Assembly (NCBI GenBank): GCA_009839685.1
Contig: VXPC01000063.1
Coordinates: forward strand, 1 to 35,370
DNA length: 35,370 nucleotides
Source: Candidatus Saccharimonadota bacterium
GTDB lineage: Bacteria > Patescibacteriota > Saccharimonadia > Saccharimonadales > VXPC01
Reading direction: 5' to 3'
The notes beneath the pieces were generated by a model, which was not told where the DNA came from, did not search any database, and saw only the letters and a program-made list of their open reading frames with translations. This document shows positions 22,413 to 30,149 of this stretch, one piece after another; positions within the stretch are counted from its first letter, which is position 1, and the number at the start of each line of letters is the position of its first letter. The position numbers and the translations under genes are program-made.

Positions 22413-22445
22413 AGCCGGCAGAAACTAAACTGCCGGCTTTCTCAT
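22413..22445 (+). terminator. Probable intrinsic terminator after the 12-repeat gene
   Basis: AGCCGGCAG (22413-22421), 8-base loop, CTGCCGGCT (22430-22438), followed by TTCTC. The 9-bp GC-rich stem is strong; the U tract is short. A second smaller stem (GGGAA-ATGC-TTCCC, flanked by CCCCT/AGGGG) lies just upstream at about 22375-22407. Confidence 0.6.
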
Positions 22446-22459
22446 GCACCGAGCCGCTT

Positions 22460-22489
22460 TTGCCAGACACCCCGTCTTTGCTTTATAAT
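22460..22489 (+). promoter_or_regulatory. Sigma70-type promoter for grpE
   Basis: TTGCCA (22460-22465), 18-base spacer, TATAAT (22484-22489). It gives a leader of about 35 bases without a clear Shine-Dalgarno. No CIRCE element is seen here, unlike upstream of dnaK. Confidence 0.6.
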
Positions 22490-22530
22490 CGTTAAGCGGT
22501 TCCCGTGCAATTGCCAACGAACATACGAAG

Positions 22531-23001
22531 ATGAATAAACCCAAACGCGAAACCAAACAGGAGCTGCTGGAGAGGATCGGCCTGCTGACCGAAGCCCTGC
22601 AGCGAGAGCGGGCCGATGCGGAAAACGGCCGACGCCGGGCTGCTCTGGACCGCGAACAGGCTTCAGCGGCCGCCAGAACGACTGTCGTCACCGATCTGCT
22701 GCCCCTGCTCGACAACCTGGAGCGGGCTTTCGGCTCGGTGCCGGCCCAACTGGAGGCCGACAACTGGGTCAAGGGCGTCCTCTATATCCGCCAGCAACTC
22801 CAAACTTACCTCCAAGCGCTCGACCTGATTCCCGTGCCGGCCGCCGGCCAACAGTTCGACCCGGCGACGATGGAAGCCGTGGAAACCGTGACCGATAAGT
22901 CGCAACCCTCTGGTTTGGTGGCCGCCGAAATCGTCAAAGGCTATCTTTACCAAGGGCAGATCTTGCGGCCGGCCCAAGTCAAAGTCGTCAAAAACGACTG
23001 A
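22531..23001 (+). CDS. grpE: Nucleotide exchange factor GrpE
   Basis: 156-aa GrpE, which releases ADP from DnaK. An N-terminal helical coiled-coil region (KQELLERIGLLTEALQRERAD) is followed by the conserved helix TDLLPLLDNLERAF and the C-terminal beta domain: GVLYIRQQL, LDLIPVPAAGQQFDPATMEAV (usual FDPxxHEAV) and GYLYQGQILRPAQVKV. The usual His of HEAV is Met here. The acidic N-terminal extension common in GrpE is missing. The dnaK gene follows after a 187-base regulatory interval. Confidence 0.96.
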   Translation: MNKPKRETKQELLERIGLLTEALQRERADAENGRRRAALDREQASAAARTTVVTDLLPLLDNLERAFGSVPAQLEADNWVKGVLYIRQQLQTYLQALDLIPVPAAGQQFDPATMEAVETVTDKSQPSGLVAAEIVKGYLYQGQILRPAQVKVVKND

Positions 23002-23039
23002 TTCCGCCCGGCCGTTGTTTTAAAACCCCGGTTCGAAAA

Positions 23040-23061
23040 CTGCCCGCTGCCAGAGGGGCAG
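23040..23061 (+). other. Stem-loop between grpE and dnaK
   Basis: CTGCCC (23040-23045) / GGGCAG (23056-23061), loop 10 bases, no U tract. It may attenuate read-through from grpE into dnaK; weak evidence. Confidence 0.3.
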
Positions 23062-23079
23062 GGTGTCTTGGAGACTTTT

Positions 23080-23106
23080 CTGGCACTTTATACTTGCGAG
23101 TGCCAG
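23080..23106 (+). promoter_or_regulatory. CIRCE-type HrcA operator 1 (variant), overlapping the dnaK -10
   Basis: CTGGCACTT-N9-GAGTGCCAG, the 9-9-9 architecture of CIRCE (TTAGCACTC-N9-GAGTGCTAA). The symmetry extends to 14 perfect bases on each side: ACTTTTCTGGCACT (23074-23087) and AGTGCCAGAAAAGT (23099-23112). A -10-like TATACT (23089-23094) lies in the central spacer with TTGGAG (23068-23073) 15 bases upstream, so binding would block RNA polymerase. Confidence 0.7.
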
Positions 23107-23127
23107 AAAAGTGTGCTAGACTGCCCT

Positions 23128-23154
23128 TTAGCAGTCGGTTATTAAGAGTGCTAG
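23128..23154 (+). promoter_or_regulatory. CIRCE-type HrcA operator 2 (near-consensus)
   Basis: TTAGCAGTC-N9-GAGTGCTAG matches CIRCE (TTAGCACTC-N9-GAGTGCTAA) except for one base in each arm. It is located 34 bases before the dnaK ATG and would be in the transcribed leader. GACTGC-N6-GCAGTC (23119-23136) overlaps its left arm and offers a competing stem. Confidence 0.75.
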
Positions 23155-23188
23155 AAATTTAGAAAAACCACATAAAGGAGATTCACCG

Positions 23189-25150
23189 ATGGGTAAAATT
23201 TTAGGTATAGACTTGGGTACGACCAACTCGGCCATGGCCGTCATGACGGCCGGCAAGGCTGAAGTGATTGCCAACGCCGAAGGGACGAGAACGACGCCCA
23301 GCGTCGTCGCCGTCAAAAGCGCCCGGGAGAACAAGCAGGAAGAACGCTTAGTCGGCACCATCGCCCGCCGGCAAGCCGTCACCAACCCCAAAGACACCAT
23401 TTACGAGGTCAAACGGCTGATCGGGAGGAAGTTCGAGGACGAGCAGGTTAAGAAGGACGTCGATATCATGCCGTATGAGATCGTCAAGAGCGGCCAGGGT
23501 GTCAAGGTTGCCATGGGCGGCAAGCAGTACAGCCCCGAAGAGGTTTCGGCTATGATCCTGTCCAAGCTCAAGACTGACGCCGAAGCCTACTTGGGAGAGA
23601 AAATCACCGAAGCGGTCATTACCGTGCCGGCTTATTTCGACGATTCCCAGAGACAGGCGACCAAAGACGCCGGCAAGATCGCCGGGCTGGAGGTCAAGCG
23701 CATCATCAACGAGCCGACGGCGGCCGCCTTGGCTTACGGCTTGGAGAAATCCAAGCAGGCGGACGAGAAGATCGCCGTTTACGATCTGGGCGGCGGCACG
23801 TTCGACATTTCCGTCCTAGAACTCGGCGACGGCGTTTTCGAGGTCAAGAGCACCAACGGCGACACCCACTTGGGCGGCGCCGACTTCGACCGGGTTGTCG
23901 TCAATCACTTGCTGGACGTTTTCAAGAAGGAGCAAGGAGTCGATCTGACCAAGGACAAAGCCGCTTTGCAGCGGTTGCGCGACGAAGCTGAGAAAGCCAA
24001 AATCGAATTGTCTTCGGCGACTTCAGTCGACATCAACCTGCCGTTCCTCACGGCCAATGATGCCGGACCTTTGCACTTCGAGCACAAGCTGACGCGGGCC
24101 AAATTCGAGGACCTGGTCGCCGATTTGGTCGACCGGACAGCCGGGCCCTGCCGCCAGGCTCTCAAAGACGCCGGCTTCAAGGCGGCCGACATCGATGCCG
24201 TCATTTTGGTCGGCGGCATGACCCGCATGCCGGCGGTCAGGCAGAAAGTGGCTGAGATTTTCGGCAAGGAACCGCTGCAAGGCGTCAACCCCGACGAGGT
24301 CGTTGCCATCGGCGCAGCTATTCAGGGCGGGGTCTTGGCCGGCGACGTCGGCGACGTCTTGTTACTGGACGTCACTCCTCTCAGTCTCGGCATTGAGACG
24401 CTCGGCGGCGTGAAGACCAACCTAATCGATCGCAACAGCACGATCCCGACTTCAAAGAGCGAGATTTTCTCGACCGCGGCCGACAACCAGCCCGGCGTCG
24501 ACATCGTTGTCTTGCAGGGCGAGCGGGAGATGGCGGCCGACAACAAGAAGCTCGGCGTCTTCCAGTTGAGCGGCATCGCGCCGGCACCGCGCGGCATGCC
24601 GCAGATCGAAGTCAGCTTCAATATCGACGCCAACGGCATTCTCAACGTTTCCGCCAAAGACAAGGCGACCGGCAAGGAGCAGAGTATCACGATTTCCGAC
24701 TCCGGCAATCTTAGCAAAGAGGATATCGAAAAGGCACAGAAAGAAGCCGAAGCCAACGCCGAGGAAGACAAGCAGAAACGAGAATTGTCCGATGCCCGCA
24801 ACCAGTTGGACGCGGCCGTCTACCAGGCTCAGAGCCTCAAGAAAGAAGACAGCTACGCCAAGCTGGAGGAGGCCAGCAGCAAAACTTTGGAAGAGGCGAT
24901 CGGCGAGGCCGAGGAGCAGTTGAAGCAAGAAGACGCTTCAGCCTCGGATCTCGAAGCCGCAGCCAAAAAGTTGTCGGAGGCGTCGGTGGCGGCCATGACT
25001 TCTTTGGCCGAGCAGGCCAAACAGGACGGCGAAGCGGCGGAAGAAACTGATTCGGACGAGAAAGCCGAGCCGGCCGCCAAAAAGGCTGGCAAAAGCAAGG
25101 CCAAGGGCAAAGACGCGCCGGTCGAGGGCGAGATCGTCGACGAAAAATAA
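23189..25150 (+). CDS. dnaK: Molecular chaperone DnaK (Hsp70)
   Basis: 653-aa Hsp70 chaperone. N-terminal ATPase signatures: [18 protein letters not shown], then [26 protein letters not shown] and [17 protein letters not shown]. The substrate-binding domain contains [14 protein letters not shown] and [16 protein letters not shown]. The C-terminal lid is Glu/Ala/Lys-rich and ends GEIVDEK, a variant of the usual EEVD-type end. AAAGGAG (23174-23180) lies 8 bases before the ATG. It is controlled by two CIRCE-type operators, so heat-shock repression by HrcA is expected (hrcA is not in this window). The neighbours grpE and dnaJ complete the chaperone cycle. Confidence 0.99.
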   Translation: MGKILGIDLGTTNSAMAVMTAGKAEVIANAEGTRTTPSVVAVKSARENKQEERLVGTIARRQAVTNPKDTIYEVKRLIGRKFEDEQVKKDVDIMPYEIVKSGQGVKVAMGGKQYSPEEVSAMILSKLKTDAEAYLGEKITEAVITVPAYFDDSQRQATKDAGKIAGLEVKRIINEPTAAALAYGLEKSKQADEKIAVYDLGGGTFDISVLELGDGVFEVKSTNGDTHLGGADFDRVVVNHLLDVFKKEQGVDLTKDKAALQRLRDEAEKAKIELSSATSVDINLPFLTANDAGPLHFEHKLTRAKFEDLVADLVDRTAGPCRQALKDAGFKAADIDAVILVGGMTRMPAVRQKVAEIFGKEPLQGVNPDEVVAIGAAIQGGVLAGDVGDVLLLDVTPLSLGIETLGGVKTNLIDRNSTIPTSKSEIFSTAADNQPGVDIVVLQGEREMAADNKKLGVFQLSGIAPAPRGMPQIEVSFNIDANGILNVSAKDKATGKEQSITISDSGNLSKEDIEKAQKEAEANAEEDKQKRELSDARNQLDAAVYQAQSLKKEDSYAKLEEASSKTLEEAIGEAEEQLKQEDASASDLEAAAKKLSEASVAAMTSLAEQAKQDGEAAEETDSDEKAEPAAKKAGKSKAKGKDAPVEGEIVDEK

Positions 25151-25187
25151 AGGCTGACAAACGTTAGCCACCGCCCGGCCAAGCTGT

Positions 25188-25193
25188 TAAAAT
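25188..25193 (+). promoter_or_regulatory. Possible -10 box upstream of dnaJ
   Basis: TAAAAT in the 105-base dnaK-dnaJ gap; TTAGCC (25164-25169) is a weak -35 candidate at 18 bases. The leader contains a short CGCCC/GGGCG stem (25202-25228). dnaJ may therefore be partly independent of dnaK. Confidence 0.35.
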
Positions 25194-25255
25194 GATAGGG
25201 TCGCCCCGGTACCATTTGCGCACGGGCGGCCCTATTGTCATATGGCGGTTTACTC

Positions 25256-26320
25256 ATGAGCGATAAAGATTATTACAAAATTTTAGGCATTCCGCGGAAC
25301 GCAAGTGTTGACGAAATTAAAAAGGCATTCCGCCGGCAAGCCGTCAAGCATCACCCCGACCAAGGCGGCGATGAGGCCAAGTTCAAGGAGATCAATGAGG
25401 CCCACGAGGTTCTCAGCAATCCCGAGAAGCGCCAGCGCTACGATCAGTTCGGTTCGGCCGGTCTGGGCGGCTCTTCCTCCGCCGGCCGGGGCGGTTTCGG
25501 TTCGGCCGAAGGTTTCCGCTTCGATTTCGGCGACGGCGGTTTGGGCGATATTTTCGGCAGTTTCTTCGGCGGCGGTCCGGCCCGGCAGGGGCCCAAGTCG
25601 GGCCGCGACGTCGAAGTCGTTATGGATCTTGATTTCCGCGAGGCCGTTTTCGGGGCGGAGAAAGAAATCTCCCTGACCTTGGATGACGTCTGCATCCAGT
25701 GTCAGGGCCAGCGGGCCCAGCCGGGCACCGAGATTAAGGATTGCGCCACCTGCAAGGGTGCCGGCCAGCATATACGCGTTATGAAAACGCCTTTCGGCAA
25801 CGTCCGCCAGCAAGTCGTCTGCCCGGCCTGTCACGGCGCGGGCACCCAGATCGAGCAGCCGTGCACGGCTTGCGCCGGCCGCGGCGTTTCCCAGCAGCAG
25901 AAAAAAATCAATCTGGCCATTCCGGCCGGCATTGACGACGGGGCGACGATCCGGCTGCGCGGCAGCGGCGAAAGCAATTACCAGGGTTCGGCCGGCGACC
26001 TCTACGTCGTCGTCCAAGTCAGACCCGACAAACACTTCACCCGCGAAGGCGACCTGATTTTGAGCGAGGAAACGATTACCATGACCCAGGCCGCTCTGGG
26101 CGACAATATCAAGGTTGCGACTATCGACGGAGAGGTGACGATGAAGATTCCCCCCGGCACGCAGTCCGGCACCGATTTCAGGCTGGAGAAAAAAGGCGTG
26201 CCGAAGATCAAGGGTTCGGGCCGCGGCGACCACATCGTCCGCGTCATCGTCGAGACGCCGACGAGGCTGAGCGCCAAGCAAAAGAAAATACTGCAGGAAT
26301 TCCAGCAAGTCAAGGGGTAG
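25256..26320 (+). CDS. dnaJ: Co-chaperone DnaJ (Hsp40)
   Basis: 354-aa type I DnaJ. The J domain starts [16 protein letters not shown] with the HPD motif at 33-35. It is followed by a Gly/Phe-rich linker ([10 protein letters not shown] region) and four CxxCxGxG zinc repeats: CIQCQGQR (the last Gly position is Arg), [16 protein letters not shown] and CTACAGRG. The C-terminal substrate-binding domains are present ([22 protein letters not shown] type region, [14 protein letters not shown]). I choose ATG 25256; a TTG at 25235 in the same frame would add residues not found in the family. The ATP-grasp gene starts 8 bases after the stop. Confidence 0.97.
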   Translation: MSDKDYYKILGIPRNASVDEIKKAFRRQAVKHHPDQGGDEAKFKEINEAHEVLSNPEKRQRYDQFGSAGLGGSSSAGRGGFGSAEGFRFDFGDGGLGDIFGSFFGGGPARQGPKSGRDVEVVMDLDFREAVFGAEKEISLTLDDVCIQCQGQRAQPGTEIKDCATCKGAGQHIRVMKTPFGNVRQQVVCPACHGAGTQIEQPCTACAGRGVSQQQKKINLAIPAGIDDGATIRLRGSGESNYQGSAGDLYVVVQVRPDKHFTREGDLILSEETITMTQAALGDNIKVATIDGEVTMKIPPGTQSGTDFRLEKKGVPKIKGSGRGDHIVRVIVETPTRLSAKQKKILQEFQQVKG

Positions 26321-26328
26321 GCGAGCCG

Positions 26329-27633
26329 ATGGTTAAGCGGGATACGGTACTGTTCGTCGGTCACAAAATCAATTTCAACCTCGGCCTGCTCGCTGATTTG
26401 TCCGCCAAGCTCGACCGTGAGCTGAGGGGCGTGCTGGTGGTGGAGCGGACCAATCGCACCCTGCTGGCCAAGCTGAAGAGCAAGCGGTTGCAGGCCAAGC
26501 TGCGGCGGCGGCGCTTCGACGTGCTGGTGATCAAGAGCAAGCAGCCGCACCGTCTCCAAGCTCAGCTCAAACCTTATCTGGACCGCGTCCTGGCCATTAC
26601 CGTCCAGCGGGAAAACCTGATACCCGTCTACCGCCGCCTGCTGCCGCATTTCCCCTACATCCTAGCGCCGACCGACAAGTCTTTGGAGTGGGCGACCAAC
26701 AAGCTGAGTATGCGCCATATGCTGAGTATTTTCGACAAGAAGCTCTGCCCGCGTTTCGCGCCCGTAGCCGATGCCGAGCCCTCGACTTTGCGCAAGACGT
26801 CCAAGCGGATCGGCTTTCCCCTGATTACCAAGCCGACGGGCCTGGCGACCAGTCTGCTGGTCAACCAATGCTATTACGAAGAAGAACTGAAGAGAGTTCT
26901 CCGGCGCTCCTTTAAGAAAATAAGGGCGGTTTACAAACTGAAGAAGGGGCGCGACGCGCCGGCGATTATGGCCGAGCAACTGCTGGACGGCGACGTCTAC
27001 ACGATTGACGCTTACGTCAACGCCAAGGGCCGGGTCGTTTTCTGCCCGATGGTCTTCGTCGAGACCGGCCGGGCCGCGGGCTTTGACGATTTTTTCAGCT
27101 ACAAGCAGATGACCCCGGTCAAGAGGCTGAGCAAGGTCAAGCAAGAGGAAGCCATGGCGGTGGCCAAGAAAGGCATCAAAGCTCTGGCTCTGCGCAGCGC
27201 GACCTGCCATATCGAGCTGATTTACGACGGCGAAGAGTGGAAGATTATTGAGATCGCGGCCCGCCCGGGCGGTTACCGCCACGACCTCTACGGCAAGTCG
27301 TTCGGTTTCAACCACGGCCTCAACGATTTGCTCAACAAGCTGAACCTGAAACCGGTGGTCAACCGCCGGACGAGGGGGCATAGCTGCATTATCAAGTTTT
27401 ATGCCCGCCAAGAAGGAGTGATCAAGCGCATCAGGGGAACGGAAGCCATCAAGTCGATCGACTCGGTCGTCAAATACGTCGCCTGTCTCAGCAAGGGCGA
27501 CCGGGCCCAATTCGCCAAAAACGGCGGCGGCTGCGTCGGTTTGGCCAAGCTCTTCAACCGCAACCCGGCCGCTTTGGCCGGCGATATCAGGAGGGCGGAG
27601 CAGACTATCAGGATAGAAATAGCCAAGAAATAG
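26329..27633 (+). CDS. ATP-grasp domain protein, probable carboxylate-amine ligase
   Basis: 434-aa protein with the ATP-grasp layout used by ligases that join a carboxylate to an amine through an acyl-phosphate. An N-terminal Rossmann-like region is followed by DKSLEWATNKLSMRHMLS, GFPLITKPTGLATSLLV (ATP-binding lysine in TKP), IMAEQLLDGDVYTIDAYV (adenine/hinge side) and HIELIYDGEEWKIIEIAARPGGYRHDLYGKSFGFN, with the magnesium ligands E and N-type positions of the family. Unusually basic: the N-terminal 100 residues contain many Arg and Lys. Coupled to dnaJ by an 8-base gap. The substrate is unknown; amino-acid or peptide ligase activity is a family-level guess. Confidence 0.85.
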   Translation: MVKRDTVLFVGHKINFNLGLLADLSAKLDRELRGVLVVERTNRTLLAKLKSKRLQAKLRRRRFDVLVIKSKQPHRLQAQLKPYLDRVLAITVQRENLIPVYRRLLPHFPYILAPTDKSLEWATNKLSMRHMLSIFDKKLCPRFAPVADAEPSTLRKTSKRIGFPLITKPTGLATSLLVNQCYYEEELKRVLRRSFKKIRAVYKLKKGRDAPAIMAEQLLDGDVYTIDAYVNAKGRVVFCPMVFVETGRAAGFDDFFSYKQMTPVKRLSKVKQEEAMAVAKKGIKALALRSATCHIELIYDGEEWKIIEIAARPGGYRHDLYGKSFGFNHGLNDLLNKLNLKPVVNRRTRGHSCIIKFYARQEGVIKRIRGTEAIKSIDSVVKYVACLSKGDRAQFAKNGGGCVGLAKLFNRNPAALAGDIRRAEQTIRIEIAKK

Positions 27634-27636
27634 CAC

Positions 27637-27663
27637 TTGGCTGCCATCTGTTTAAGATATAAT
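27637..27663 (+). promoter_or_regulatory. Promoter for tRNA-Lys
   Basis: TTGGCT (27637-27642), 15-base spacer, TATAAT (27658-27663), 32 bases before the tRNA 5' end. Directly downstream of the ATP-grasp stop. Confidence 0.5.
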
Positions 27664-27695
27664 ATATACGCGTCTTGTAACGACCGCATGAGTGC

Positions 27696-27772
27696 GGGCC
27701 ATTAGCTCAGTTGGTTAGAGCACAGGCCTTTTAAGCCTGGTGTCCTGGGTTCGAGCCCCAGATGGCCCTCCA
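27696..27772 (+). tRNA. tRNA-Lys (anticodon TTT), CCA encoded
   Basis: A full cloverleaf can be drawn by eye: acceptor GGGCCAT / ATGGCCC, D arm GCTC-AGTTGGTTA-GAGC, anticodon stem CAGGC / GCCTG with loop CTTTTAA (anticodon TTT at 27730-27732), a 5-base variable region GTGTC, T arm CTGGG-TTCGAGC-CCCAG, discriminator T and genomically encoded CCA. Total 77 bases. The T discriminator is uncommon for tRNA-Lys, so the identity rests on the anticodon. Confidence 0.95.
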
Positions 27773-27858
27773 ATCAATACCCCTAGCGCAAACCCGTTGC
27801 AGAAGGTATTGGCATGTGGTATTGTGTCTTATAAACAGGGGAGCGCTGAGAGTTTGCA

Positions 27859-28242
27859 ATGAAGGGTTCTGAGTCTGTCGGAGGTTACGGAGAGCACTCT
27901 GCGCGTACGGAAATGCGCAGGTCTTTGCCGCGAAATGAACTTGAGATACGGGCTCTCGGAGTAAGATCAGCTGAAGTTCTGACCAAGGTTGCCCAAGGTG
28001 ATGAGATCAAGGAATCTGACTCAGATATTCTTGACGATTGCGAAAGATATTTAACGACTGCGAGAGAGGAGCTTAGAAACCCCGGCTCACAGTCGTCCCT
28101 CAGTTTTGCCGGGTTGGATCTCGCGATTAGCATTATTTCATCGAAAGAAACAAGCGCGACCCTGTACAGTGAAAGCTTGGACGAATATATTCAGAAGGTG
28201 GGGCCATACGTGAGTTTTGTCGTCAACGGGAAGATCAGGTAG
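27859..28242 (+). CDS. Orphan hypothetical protein
   Basis: 127-aa protein I do not recognise. It appears soluble and helical, Glu/Ser/Leu-rich (NELEIRALGVRSAEVLTKVAQ, DDCERYLTTAREELRN). No signal peptide, membrane segment or motif is visible. Base and codon use differ from neighbouring genes. TTGGCA (27809-27814) and TATAAA (27830-27835) are a possible promoter with a short spacer. No good Shine-Dalgarno precedes the ATG, though GGGGAGCG is about 18 bases upstream. It is the only full-length frame in the distinct stretch, and may be recently acquired. Confidence 0.5.
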   Translation: MKGSESVGGYGEHSARTEMRRSLPRNELEIRALGVRSAEVLTKVAQGDEIKESDSDILDDCERYLTTAREELRNPGSQSSLSFAGLDLAISIISSKETSATLYSESLDEYIQKVGPYVSFVVNGKIR

Positions 28243-28290
28243 GACTCGTCAGTCAAGGGGCGAAAGACTGCGCCGCTGAGCTAGTTCCCG

Positions 28291-28321
28291 CATTCTTCAG
28301 AATGGTTCGTGCTGCAGCACG
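28291..28321. repeat. Two adjacent perfect palindromes
   Basis: CATTCTTCAGAATG (28291-28304; TTC/GAA core with 6-bp arms) and CGTGCTGCAGCACG (28308-28321; 14-base perfect palindrome), separated by 3 bases. They lie in non-coding DNA downstream of both the orphan ORF and the minus-strand remnant. They could form a bidirectional stop/stability structure or protein-binding sites. No T run follows. Confidence 0.45.
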
Positions 28322-28412
28322 GGCTACCAGGCCCTAGTGGCCAAAACGGTTCACAGAAAGTCAACAAGCCCCTCTCTAACTCGTATACGTTATTATCTCC
28401 TATCTCCGGGTC

Positions 28413-28743
28413 TCAAACCCTAAATTTGATAGCGCCCACGGAGGACTGGGCTGTCCAGACGCTGTACAGGCAGCGAGCCAATACGTCCTGATCCCGGTGG
28501 TTATAAATCTCCGCGGCAGCGTACACGTATTCGTCGTATTTGTCATCGTATGCCCTGAACTCGCCGGTTCCAGTCTTGAGGCCCTCGTAGGTGTAGTTTC
28601 CCCGGCATCCGAAATCGATTCCAAGGGTTCATCGTTGGTTTCATGCGCACTGCGCTGCAGGCTGAAGACCGCTAAGCCAGAATCAATACGGCCAAGCCGA
28701 CTGCAGTCAAAGTTTTCTTGGCCTTGATGTTCTGGCGACTCAT
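28413..28743 (-). pseudogene. Frameshifted remnant of a small secreted protein
   Basis: Reading the minus strand from ATG 28743 gives a signal-peptide-like start (MSRQNIKAKKTLTAVGLAVL, then ILA) that hits a TAG at 28674. A second frame carries on as AVFSLQRSAHETNDEPLESI and SDAGE. A third frame then reads NYTYEGLKTGTGEFRAYDD, KYDEYVYAAAEIYNHRDQD and ends AIKFRV with TGA at 28415-28413. The pieces join in order with two frame changes of the same sign, and the last one has a credible Tyr/Asp-rich composition. TCGGAGA lies just before the ATG. Either a decayed gene or two indel errors in the assembly (a CCGGGGAAAC run sits at the second junction). Family unknown. Confidence 0.5.
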
Positions 28744-28904
28744 TTCTCCGAGTTGAAAACAATCTGACGGGTTTTCCGATCCTCAGGTCTCATTGTGTCA
28801 TAGCAACTTTTAAGCGCCTAGAGCGTATTTCGACCGCGATTCGACCCAAAACTTCCAGTCGAATTGAGATTCTCAGACCACCCGCGCCAAGTAAGGGAGT
28901 CTTT

Positions 28905-28913
28905 TGCTAAAAT
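28905..28913 (+). promoter_or_regulatory. Extended -10 promoter of leaderless yebC
   Basis: TGCTAAAAT (TGn plus TAAAAT at 28908-28913), only 6 bases before the yebC ATG at 28920. No -35 needed for an extended -10, and none is seen. No Shine-Dalgarno. Confidence 0.6.
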
Positions 28914-28919
28914 AGAACC

Positions 28920-29627
28920 ATGGCCGGACATAGCAAGTGGGCGAAAATCAAACGGGATAAAGCCAGCAACGACGCCAAGCGCGGGGCGGTCTTTACCAAG
29001 TTGGGCAATCAAATCGCTGTTGCCGCCAGGGCCGGCACCAACCCTGACACCAATAACGCTTTAGCACTGGCGATCGAGACGGCCAAGTCTTTCAATATGC
29101 CGCAAAGCACCATCAGCCGGGCTATCCAGCGGGCCGCGGACAAGGCGGCCGCCAACGTCGAGGAAGTGCTGTACGAGGGTTACGGCCCCGGCGGGTTAGC
29201 CATTTTGGTCGAGTGCGCCACTGACAACCGCAAACGAACCTATCCGGAAGTCAAGTCGGCGTTTGCCAAAAACGGCGGCAATATTGCCGAACCTGGCTCG
29301 GTGGCTTTCAATTTCAAACACTGCGGCGAAATCCTGTTGTCCGGCAAGGACGACGACGCGATGATGCAGGCTTTGGAGGCGGGGGCCGAAGACGTGGTTG
29401 AGGAAGAGCAGGGCTTGAGCGTGATCACGGCGCCGGCCGATTTGCATGCCGTCTTGGAAAAACTCAAAACAGCCGGAGCCCCGGTTGAACACGCCGGTCT
29501 GATTTATAAACCGAAAGTCGTCATCGACTTGGACGACAAGCTGGCCGCCAGGGCTGAAAAGCTGACCGATATTTTGGAATCGCTTAACGACACGATTAAC
29601 GTTTACAGCAATCTGGCCAATGGGTGA
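28920..29627 (+). CDS. yebC: YebC/PmpR-family translation/transcription factor
   Basis: 235-aa YebC-family protein. The N-terminus MAGHSKWAKIKRDKASNDAK is the family's hallmark (MAGHSKWxNIKxRKxxxDAKRG), followed by TKLGNQIAVAAR, NNALALAIETAKSFNMPQSTISRAI and YEGYGPGGLAILVECATDNRKRT. YebC proteins have been described as transcriptional regulators and, more recently, as ribosome-associated factors relieving stalls. It is first in yebC-ruvC-ruvA-ruvB; ruvC starts 8 bases before its stop. This gene order is common in bacteria. Confidence 0.98.
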   Translation: MAGHSKWAKIKRDKASNDAKRGAVFTKLGNQIAVAARAGTNPDTNNALALAIETAKSFNMPQSTISRAIQRAADKAAANVEEVLYEGYGPGGLAILVECATDNRKRTYPEVKSAFAKNGGNIAEPGSVAFNFKHCGEILLSGKDDDAMMQALEAGAEDVVEEEQGLSVITAPADLHAVLEKLKTAGAPVEHAGLIYKPKVVIDLDDKLAARAEKLTDILESLNDTINVYSNLANG

Positions 29628-30111
29628 GACGGGCCGCCACCGGCGTATTTTAGGCATTGACCCCGGTCTGCAGGCCATCGGTTTCGGTTGCATCGAGAGC
29701 GACGGCAACGACCACCGGTTCATTGATGGCGGCGTCATCACCACGCCGGCTTCGGATGAAACGCCGAAACGACTGGCAACCATTTATGACCACTTGCAGG
29801 AATTACTGGCCGAACTGAAGCCCGAGTTGGTCAGCATGGAGAAACTGTTTTTCGTCCGCAATATCACGTCCGGCATCAGCGTCGCCCAGGCCCAAGGGGT
29901 GATGATGCTCGCCTGCCGTCAGGCTCGCCTGCCCCTGATTGAATATACGCCGCTGCAGATAAAAATGGCTATCAGCGGTTACGGCCGGGCGACCAAGGAT
30001 CAGGTGCAGATCATGGTGCAAAAGCTGCTCAACCTGAGCGAAAAGCCCAAGCCGGACCATTGCGCCGACGCCTTGGGCGCGGCCCTGACGCTGGCCCTGG
30101 AGCGCGGCTGA
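29620..30111 (+). CDS. ruvC: Holliday junction resolvase RuvC
   Basis: 163-aa endonuclease that cuts Holliday junctions. The four catalytic acids are in place: Asp in ILGIDPGLQ, Glu in VSMEKLFF, and the paired acids in PDHCADALGAAL. VAQAQGVMMLAC and YTPLQIKMAISGYGRATKDQVQ match the family. It overlaps yebC by 8 bases, so it depends on coupled translation. Normal length. The ruvAB genes follow. Confidence 0.98.
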   Translation: MGETGRHRRILGIDPGLQAIGFGCIESDGNDHRFIDGGVITTPASDETPKRLATIYDHLQELLAELKPELVSMEKLFFVRNITSGISVAQAQGVMMLACRQARLPLIEYTPLQIKMAISGYGRATKDQVQIMVQKLLNLSEKPKPDHCADALGAALTLALERG

Positions 30112-30136
30112 CGCGGGTCCGCGCTCCCCGATTAGG

Positions 30137-30142
30137 TATAAT
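30137..30142 (+). promoter_or_regulatory. -10 box of a leaderless promoter for ruvA
   Basis: TATAAT in the 38-base ruvC-ruvA gap, 7 bases before the ATG at 30150. No -35 at the expected place. It suggests ruvAB can be expressed separately from yebC-ruvC. Confidence 0.55.
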
Positions 30143-30149
30143 TGGGAAG

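Larger units (their letters stand above)
27773..28919 (+). other. Compositionally distinct stretch between tRNA-Lys and yebC
   Basis: About 1.15 kb downstream of the tRNA. It lacks the strong GCC/GTC/CGG codon bias of its surroundings. It holds one intact orphan ORF (27859-28242), a frameshifted secreted-protein remnant on the minus strand (28413-28743), two adjacent palindromes (28291-28321), and the yebC promoter. No integrase and no duplication of the tRNA 3' end was found by eye. A degraded insertion beside a tRNA gene is a plausible explanation, but not proven. Confidence 0.5.

Noticed and set aside
28497-28727. Plus-strand frame of 76 codons in the island
   Set aside because: Antisense to the remnant gene; the minus-strand reading has a signal peptide and better composition.
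27696-28919. Attachment-site duplication of the tRNA-Lys 3' end
   Set aside because: Looked for a repeat of the T-arm/acceptor sequence through the island and found none of useful length.
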